A DNA stretch of 11,320 bases, taken from assembly GCA_011041825.1 (NCBI GenBank), contig DRAO01000407.1, positions 1 to 11,320 on the forward strand, written 5' to 3'. Of the stretch, positions 7,029-11,320 are shown in pieces. Both the position numbers and the translations under genes were made by a program. The DNA is from Chloroflexota bacterium (GTDB lineage: Bacteria > Chloroflexota > Anaerolineae > SpSt-600). The notes below the pieces were generated by a model. The model was not told the DNA's origin, searched no databases, and saw only the letters and a program-made list of their open reading frames with translations. The stretch's first letter is position 1, and every line of letters begins with the position of its first letter.

Positions 7029-8150
7029 TCAGTGCCCTGCGGTCCCTACGGAAGCGGGAGCCGCTTCTTCCTCACGGCGTAGCTCTAGACGGTAGCGCCA
7101 GTGAGGCCACAATCCCTCGGGGCGGAAAATCATCATCGCCACCATCGCTGCCCCGAAGATGAGCATCCGCCACATAGGGATGTTATCGGCAATGCTCTTG
7201 GAAATCATCATTAGCTTCTGCTCCACCGCTCCGAATCCTCCCAATGCCCCTAGTGGAGCCCGCAGCAAGCCCAGGAAGGCTTGGGTCAGGAGGGGCAGCT
7301 CCCGCAACAGTTCAGGCAACACCACCATCCCTATGGTGCCGACGAAGATGCCGGGGATTGAGCCTGTGCCGCCGAGGACAACTATGCAGAACATCACCAC
7401 CGAGTTCCAGAAGCTGAACGTCTCGGGGGCTATCACCGTATAACGGCTGGCGTAGATATTCCCAGCCACCCCGGCCCAGGCAGCGCCGATGGCGAAGGCC
7501 AGCATCTTCACCCTTACCGTGTCAATGCCCATCGTCTCGGCAGCCGTCTCATCCTCTCGGACATACGTCCAGGCACGACCGAGACGGGAATTTTCCAGCC
7601 GTTGCATTGCCACTAAGGTTATCAGGAGGAAGAAAAGCACGTAATAATAATAGGAAAGGGGGGTATTTATGGTTATGCCAAAGAAGCTGGGCCTATCTAT
7701 GCCCCGGATGCCATTGATGCCTCCGGTGATGCCAAAGGGGTCATTGAACAGGAAAAGGCGGACGATTTCCCCGAAACCTATGGTCACTATACACAGGTAA
7801 TCGCCCCGGAGGTGGAGGATAGGCCTGGAGATGAGGATGGCAAATATGGCTGCTATCACAGCGCTTATCGGCATACACACCAAAATGGGTATCCCATAGC
7901 GGGTATTGAGGATAGCAGTGGTATAGGCGCCAACGGCCCAGAAAGCAGCGTGACCCAATTGGAACAGTCCTGCGTAACCCACGATTATATTGAGGCTAAG
8001 GCCCAATATGGCCCAGATGCCAAAGACAACAGCTACCGAAATCCAATAGTTGCTTTGGATGAACCAGGGGAAAGCCAGGGCAAACAGGAGGAGGAGAACA
8101 TACCATATGCGTTTGTCCAGGTTCCTGAGGTAGGAAAGCCAAGCTTCCAT
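7029..8150 (-). CDS. livM: branched-chain amino acid-type ABC transporter permease LivM
   Basis: A 373-residue polytopic membrane protein that forms the channel with LivH. Hydrophobic segments fill most of residues 16-345. Family signatures are GYAGLFQLGHAAFWAVGAYT (58-77), HLRGDYLCIVTIGFGEI (113-129), the EAA-like cytoplasmic loop GRAWTYVREDETAAETMGI (191-209) that contacts the ATPases, LGGTGSIPG (259-267) and the closing MIFRPEGLWP (340-349). Between the usual VVLPELLREL (276-285) and the last membrane segment lies an extra stretch of roughly 35-40 residues (about 286-326). Start: ATG at 8150, 16 bases after the livH stop. The frame stays open for 66 more codons upstream, but these overlap livH and give a Ser/Trp-rich sequence unlike any LivM, so that extension is rejected. 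The ribosome site (GGGGG, then AAAAGG) is weak, suggesting coupling to livH. Confidence 0.94.
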   Translation of the reverse strand: MEAWLSYLRNLDKRIWYVLLLLFALAFPWFIQSNYWISVAVVFGIWAILGLSLNIIVGYAGLFQLGHAAFWAVGAYTTAILNTRYGIPILVCMPISAVIAAIFAILISRPILHLRGDYLCIVTIGFGEIVRLFLFNDPFGITGGINGIRGIDRPSFFGITINTPLSYYYYVLFFLLITLVAMQRLENSRLGRAWTYVREDETAAETMGIDTVRVKMLAFAIGAAWAGVAGNIYASRYTVIAPETFSFWNSVVMFCIVVLGGTGSIPGIFVGTIGMVVLPELLRELPLLTQAFLGLLRAPLGALGGFGAVEQKLMMISKSIADNIPMWRMLIFGAAMVAMMIFRPEGLWPHWRYRLELRREEEAAPASVGTAGH

Positions 8151-8166
8151 CCTTTTCCCCCTTTGT

Positions 8167-9081
8167 CTATAATTTCTCCACCACCCTCTCCCCCAGCAAC
8201 CCTGTAGGCCTGACGATGAGTATGAGGATGAGGAGGAAGAAAGAGATGGCATCCTTCCAGGCCCCTCCCTGGGGGATATATCCAGCCGCCAGGGTTTCAA
8301 ATATTCCCAGGAGCATACCACCCACCATCGCCCCCGGGATATTGCCAATCCCGCCCAAGATAGCAGCAGTGAATGCCTTCAGGCCGTAACCCCAGCCGAG
8401 GACGAAGTTAATCCGTCCGTAGTATAGCCCGACCATTATGCCACCCGCTGCTCCCAGGGCAGGCCCGAGGATAAATACCAGGGACACGATGGCGTCTACA
8501 TTGATCCCCATAAGCCGGGCCACGTCGTGGTCTATGGCCGTGGCCCGGATGGCCGTACCCAGGCGGGTGTAATGCACGAAGTAATAGAGGGCACCCATCA
8601 GGAAGAAGGAAATCACCAGGGTAAGCACCTGCATCAAGGTGACCTGGGCTCCTGCGATGTTCCATTGAATCTCAGGGATAAGGCCTTTAGGGTACATCCG
8701 ATAGCGGGGGCCATAGATAATCATCACCGCATTCTCAAGGAATATGGAGACACCCAGGGCCGAAACCACGGGGGCCAACCTCCCTGCCCGGCGCAAAGGC
8801 CGGTAAGCCACCCTCTCCATAATGACACCTGCTATGGCTACTGCTATCATAACCAGTATGAAGATGACCAACAACGCCCAGATGATGCCGGAAGTCATCC
8901 CGGCCCCCAGGTACATCGAGATGAGGGTGAGGCCCATATAGGCCCCCAACATAAACAAGTCGCCGTGGGCGAAGTTTATCAGCTTCAGCACGCCATAGAC
9001 CATTGTGTAACCCAGGGCTATCAAGGCATAGAAAGCCCCGATGGTCAAACCGTTAATAGCCTGTTGCAGGAGTATGTCCAT
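8167..9081 (-). CDS. livH: branched-chain amino acid-type ABC transporter permease LivH
   Basis: A 304-residue multi-pass membrane permease, with family-typical length. Signatures are NGLTIGAFYALIALGYTMVYG (10-30), LKLINFAHGDLFMLGAY (32-48), RPLRRAGRLAPVVSALGVSI (94-113), the EAA-like coupling loop GTAIRATAIDHDVARLMGI (175-193), and KAFTAAILGGIGNIPGAMVGG (235-255). It ends RPTGLLGERVVEKL. Start: ATG with AGGTGGGG (9086-9093) just upstream. It is the first membrane gene after livJ, separated from it by 220 bases holding a terminator and a perfect palindrome. Which substrate the permease carries cannot be read from sequence; relatives carry leucine/isoleucine/valine, other amino acids, urea or short amides. 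Confidence 0.95.
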   Translation of the reverse strand: MDILLQQAINGLTIGAFYALIALGYTMVYGVLKLINFAHGDLFMLGAYMGLTLISMYLGAGMTSGIIWALLVIFILVMIAVAIAGVIMERVAYRPLRRAGRLAPVVSALGVSIFLENAVMIIYGPRYRMYPKGLIPEIQWNIAGAQVTLMQVLTLVISFFLMGALYYFVHYTRLGTAIRATAIDHDVARLMGINVDAIVSLVFILGPALGAAGGIMVGLYYGRINFVLGWGYGLKAFTAAILGGIGNIPGAMVGGMLLGIFETLAAGYIPQGGAWKDAISFFLLILILIVRPTGLLGERVVEKL

Positions 9082-9121
9082 AATTCCCCACCTGCTTCAT
9101 AGTTTCTCTAAAAGAGGGGGA

Positions 9122-9160
9122 CATTTCTTCGACGGCGGTGTCACCGCCGTCGAAGAAATG
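9122..9160. repeat. perfect 39-base palindrome between livJ and livH
   Basis: Bases 9122-9140 and 9142-9160 are exact reverse complements around one central base, giving a very stable hairpin in either transcript. The outer part is CATTTCTTC and the inner part GACGGCGGTG. It lacks a flanking U-run on the - strand, so it is not a classic terminator. It could shield the livJ mRNA 3' end, as REP hairpins do in the E. coli malE-malF gap, or be an intergenic repeat element. Confidence 0.85.
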
Positions 9161-9240
9161 ACTTTACCCGCATTGAGCGGTTATCCACAGAAGGGCGGAC
9201 ATTGATTCCTATGCGGTGGCCTTGCAACGGCGGAGGTGTG

Positions 9241-9289
9241 AAAAACAAGCCGGGGGAGGGCCTTTTCCCCTTGAGGCAGGCCCTCCCCC
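9241..9289 (-). terminator. rho-independent terminator after livJ
   Basis: On the - strand, GGGGGAGGGCC (9279-9289) pairs perfectly with GGCCCTCCCCC (9252-9262), with a 16-base loop, followed by GGCTTGTTTTT. It starts 12 bases after the livJ stop. As it stands between livJ and livHMGF it probably attenuates rather than abolishes transcription, giving more binding protein than permease. Confidence 0.8.
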
Positions 9290-9301
9290 TTTGATTTGGC
9301 T

Positions 9302-10450
9302 TTACTCTTCGTAAGGCACGAACTTGCCGTCCTTGATGACGTAGAACTTGTGGATGGTGCCGAGGCGGTCACCCTTCTCGTCGAAGCCCAGGATGGGTCC
9401 AGTGATGCCCGGATAATCCTTGAACTTGGTGTGGAGGTATTCGGCCATCTTGTCGGTATCGGTGGAATTGGTAGCCTTGATGGCTTCGACGATGACGTTG
9501 AATGCGTCACCAGCCATCAGCCACCAGATGCTGGCGGGCTCCTCACCGTACTTGGCCTTGAAGTCTTCGATGAACTTCTTGGCCTCGGGATAAGGCAGGT
9601 CGCCAGGCAGAGGCTCGGTGCTCACCAGCACTCCTTCGGCGGCATCCTTACCGGCGATTTCGATGAACTCAGGGTTGTTGCAGGCGTTACCAGCGGCGAA
9701 GACGATGCCCGGGGTAATGCCCAGTTCCTTGGCCTGCTTGACCATCAAACCACCATCGGGGTGATAGCCGGTGAAGTAAATGACATCAGGGCCAGCTTCC
9801 TTAATCCTGGTCAGGATGGGGGTGAAGTCCAGTTCGCCGGGGGTGATGGCGTCAAAGAGGACGGTGGTTCCACCCTTCTCTTCGTAGTACTTCTTAGCCC
9901 ACTCGGCAAGACCCTTGGCGTAAGTGGAGTTGTCGTGGATAAATGCAGCCTTCTTCCAGCCTTTTTTGATGAAGAACTCGGCGGCGAAGAGGCCCTGCCT
10001 GTCGTCGAGGAAGCAGGTGCGGAAGAATTGCTTGTAGCCCTTGGTGGTTAGGACGGTGGCGGTGGAGGAAGGAGTAATGTGGAGGATGTTGTGCTCATTG
10101 TAGATGGCTGAGGCCGGCTCAGTGCAGGTGGAGCTGTAGCTGCCGATGACGGCCACCACGCCTTCGCTGACGAGCTTGTCGGCGCAGAGGGAAGCATCGC
10201 TGGGTTCACCCTTGTCGTCACAGGTGACCAGCACTAGCTTGCGTCCCCCGAGAAGGCCACCCTGCTCATTGACTTTGTCCATAAGGAGCTGGATGACCTT
10301 CACCATACCTTCTCCCTCGTATGCCCACTTGCCGGTTATCGGACCCTGAAAGCCGATTTTGATAGGTTCAGCAGCCTTGGGCTTGCAGCCGGCAAGGGCC
10401 AGCGCAATGATAACCAGTAATGAGAGTGCTACAAGGATTTTCTTACGCAT
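9302..10450 (-). CDS. livJ: branched-chain amino acid-type ABC transporter substrate-binding lipoprotein LivJ
   Basis: A 382-residue type I periplasmic binding protein (Peripla_BP_6 family) that delivers substrate to LivHM from outside the membrane. The N-terminus is a lipoprotein signal: basic MRKK, hydrophobic core 5-20, lipobox LAGC with Cys22 as the lipidation and cleavage site. The mature part starts EPIKIGFQGPITGKWAYEGEG, then shows VIGSYSST (near 120), PSSTAT, the TCFLDDRQG region, FDAITPGELDFTPILTRIKEAGPDVIYFTGYHPDGG, and a closing FYVIKDGKFVPYEE, all typical of this family. Start: ATG with AGGAGGGAGCT directly upstream. It has its own promoter about 110 bases upstream and a terminator 12 bases downstream. 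The ligand is not determinable from sequence; Leu/Ile/Val or another amino acid is the default. Confidence 0.95.
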   Translation of the reverse strand: MRKKILVALSLLVIIALALAGCKPKAAEPIKIGFQGPITGKWAYEGEGMVKVIQLLMDKVNEQGGLLGGRKLVLVTCDDKGEPSDASLCADKLVSEGVVAVIGSYSSTCTEPASAIYNEHNILHITPSSTATVLTTKGYKQFFRTCFLDDRQGLFAAEFFIKKGWKKAAFIHDNSTYAKGLAEWAKKYYEEKGGTTVLFDAITPGELDFTPILTRIKEAGPDVIYFTGYHPDGGLMVKQAKELGITPGIVFAAGNACNNPEFIEIAGKDAAEGVLVSTEPLPGDLPYPEAKKFIEDFKAKYGEEPASIWWLMAGDAFNVIVEAIKATNSTDTDKMAEYLHTKFKDYPGITGPILGFDEKGDRLGTIHKFYVIKDGKFVPYEE

Positions 10451-10558
10451 AGCTCCCTCCTGTTGTTAAATTTTTCCCGCCCTCCTGCCAGCTTGTTGGG
10501 AACTTTTTAATAACAGCAAAGCTTATACTAATTATCCTTCCCTCTCAAATTTTTAGAC
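10451..10558 (-). promoter_or_regulatory. 5' leader of livJ
   Basis: About 100 bases run from the expected start near 10552 to the livJ ATG. The leader is AT-rich, with a strong ribosome site CCCTCCT on the + strand (10455-10461), i.e. AGGAGGG on the message. I see no riboswitch-like fold or leader peptide. Confidence 0.4.
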
Positions 10559-10587
10559 ATTATAGCATGAGCCACTTTCTTAGGCAA
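10559..10587 (-). promoter_or_regulatory. sigma70-type promoter of livJ
   Basis: On the - strand, TTGCCT (10582-10587) and a perfect TATAAT (10559-10564) are separated by 17 bases, placing the start near 10552. It lies directly behind the terminator-like hairpin that ends the porB unit, so it opens a new transcription unit for livJ and, by read-through, livHMGF and the dehydrogenase gene. Confidence 0.78.
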
Positions 10588-10591
10588 ATAA

Positions 10592-10633
10592 GGTGTTTTC
10601 TCGTGCGGCAACGAGGCCGCACGGGAAAACACC
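10592..10633 (-). terminator. terminator-like hairpin after porB
   Basis: Arms 10592-10609 and 10616-10633 (18 bases each, one mismatch) flank the loop AACGAG. On the - strand the stem is followed by TTATTTGCC, a weak U-rich tail. It begins 15 bases after the porB stop and immediately precedes the livJ -35 box, so it most likely ends the oxidoreductase transcript. The arm sequence (TTTTCTCG..CGG) resembles that of the palindrome at 9122-9160. Confidence 0.6.
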
Positions 10634-10647
10634 CCGGAGGTTCTCCG

Positions 10648-11320
10648 TCACTTCTCCCCGCAACGCTCAAGCAGCCGTTCCCATTCCTCATCTATCTTGG
10701 CTTGAATCTCATCAATGAGGTGACGGAATTTGGGTTGGAAGAGATGGCGGAATCGCCCCTGAATCTTAAGCCATTCTTCGATGGGCTTCTTCTCCTTAGG
10801 CTTATAGGTAAGCCTCCACTGCCCATTTTCTACCTCATAGAGGGGCCAATAGCAGGTTTCCACCGCCAGCTTGGAGACCTCAATGGTGAGGTTTGTATCA
10901 TGCCGCCAGCCTCGGCTGCAATCGGAAAGGGCGTTAATGAAGGCGGGGCCATCAGCAGCTACCGCCTTGCGCACCTTCACCATTAGGTCACGCCAGTGGC
11001 TGGGGGAAACCTGAGCCACGTAAGGGATATGGTGGGCGGCTATTATCTCAGTGAGGGGCTTGCGCCACTGGATTTTGCCAGGGATGACCTCGCCAGCCGG
11101 GGAGGTGGTGGTATGGGCGCCCAAGGGGGTGGCCCCGGATCGCTGGATGCCGGTGTTCATATAGGCTTCGTTGTTGAGGCAGATGTACACAATCTTATGC
11201 CCACGCTCAAAAGCCCCGGAAATCCATTGCAGGCCAATATCGTAAGTAGCTCCGTCACCTCCAAAGACAAGGAACTTGATGTTCCGGTCCTTTATCTTGC
11301 CCTTGCGGATGAGGGCTCTA
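10648..11320 (-). CDS. porB: 2-oxoacid:ferredoxin oxidoreductase beta subunit, likely pyruvate synthase PorB (5' end outside window)
   Basis: The 3' part of a gene that runs off the right edge. The frame is open from the edge, giving 223 visible residues of a family usually about 290-310 long. The beta subunit holds thiamine diphosphate and makes or breaks acetyl-CoA from pyruvate with ferredoxin as electron carrier. Visible marks are FGGDGATYDIG (19-29 of the visible part), the start of the ThDP/Mg motif, and its end NNEAYMNTG (49-57), followed by IQRSGATPLGAHTTTSPAG and the C-terminal LTIEVSKLAVETCYWPLYEVENG and KIQGRF-like regions. A GTG at 11190 would give only a fragment lacking the GDG motif and is not the start. 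A 2-oxoisovalerate oxidoreductase (VorB) has the same motifs and cannot be excluded. The alpha, gamma and delta subunits would be expected upstream, beyond the edge. Confidence 0.9.
   Translation of the reverse strand, partial: RALIRKGKIKDRNIKFLVFGGDGATYDIGLQWISGAFERGHKIVYICLNNEAYMNTGIQRSGATPLGAHTTTSPAGEVIPGKIQWRKPLTEIIAAHHIPYVAQVSPSHWRDLMVKVRKAVAADGPAFINALSDCSRGWRHDTNLTIEVSKLAVETCYWPLYEVENGQWRLTYKPKEKKPIEEWLKIQGRFRHLFQPKFRHLIDEIQAKIDEEWERLLERCGEK

Larger units (their letters stand above)
9082..9301 (-). other. livJ-livH intergenic region
   Basis: Non-coding in my reading. Going downstream from livJ it holds an intrinsic terminator (9241-9289), about 80 bases with nothing recognisable except a single perfect DnaA-box-like 9-mer TTATCCACA (9181-9189), a perfect palindrome (9122-9160) and the livH ribosome site. 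No strong promoter for livH is visible. TTGCAA near 9220 has no good -10 partner. livH is therefore likely expressed by read-through from livJ. Confidence 0.6.

Noticed and set aside
8151..8348. 66-codon upstream extension of livM
   Set aside because: It overlaps the end of livH and encodes a Ser/Trp-rich stretch unlike LivM; the ATG at 8150 matches the family N-terminus.
9181..9189. Perfect DnaA-box 9-mer TTATCCACA, considered as a sign of a replication origin
   Set aside because: It is a single box with no cluster, no AT-rich unwinding element and no dnaA, dnaN or gidA nearby; one match in 11 kb is not surprising.

Overview
The window reads as an ordinary housekeeping and transport stretch from a free-living bacterium, most likely a Chloroflexota (Anaerolineae-like) genome. 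That placement is an inference. It rests on tandem intergenic hairpins, a TPR protein with an acidic linker carrying repeated P-x-W-L motifs, a class V aminotransferase of the EF2568 type, a ferredoxin-dependent 2-oxoacid oxidoreductase, and moderate-to-high GC. No rRNA, tRNA, CRISPR array, IS element or phage gene was recognised.

Left edge (1-625, + strand): four tandem hairpins (19-133) are followed by a canonical sigma70-type promoter (176-205). It drives a ribbon-helix-helix antitoxin (238-519) and an overlapping 37-codon ORF (512-625). That ORF keeps a MazF-type start context and the MazF C-terminal helix but lacks the catalytic core, so this is a decayed toxin-antitoxin pair.

Everything else lies on the - strand and is transcribed right to left. 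At the right edge is the 3' part of a pyruvate (or other 2-oxoacid):ferredoxin oxidoreductase beta subunit (10648 to beyond the edge), closed by a terminator-like hairpin. A good promoter (10559-10587) then starts a complete branched-chain amino-acid-type ABC transporter: lipoprotein binding protein LivJ, then permeases LivH and LivM and ATPases LivG and LivF. LivJ is separated from LivHMGF by an intrinsic terminator and a perfect palindrome, as expected if the binding protein is made in excess over the membrane complex. A beta-hydroxyacid dehydrogenase starts one base after livF, so it belongs to the transporter operon and links uptake to hydroxyacid metabolism (3-hydroxyisobutyrate from valine is one candidate substrate).

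The same-strand run continues with a TPR protein with a long disordered Glu/Pro-rich linker, nucleoside diphosphate kinase (TTG start), a 268-base spacer with several strong stem-loops, and a cysteine-desulfurase-family PLP enzyme. The desulfurase ends 10 bases from the toxin remnant, tail to tail.

I see no clear-cut new system. The points most worth a second look are the MazF remnant with its intact antitoxin, the mirror-oriented hairpin array, the six-copy tryptophan motif in the TPR linker, the stem-loop-rich spacer before the desulfurase gene, and the two similar palindromes flanking livJ.
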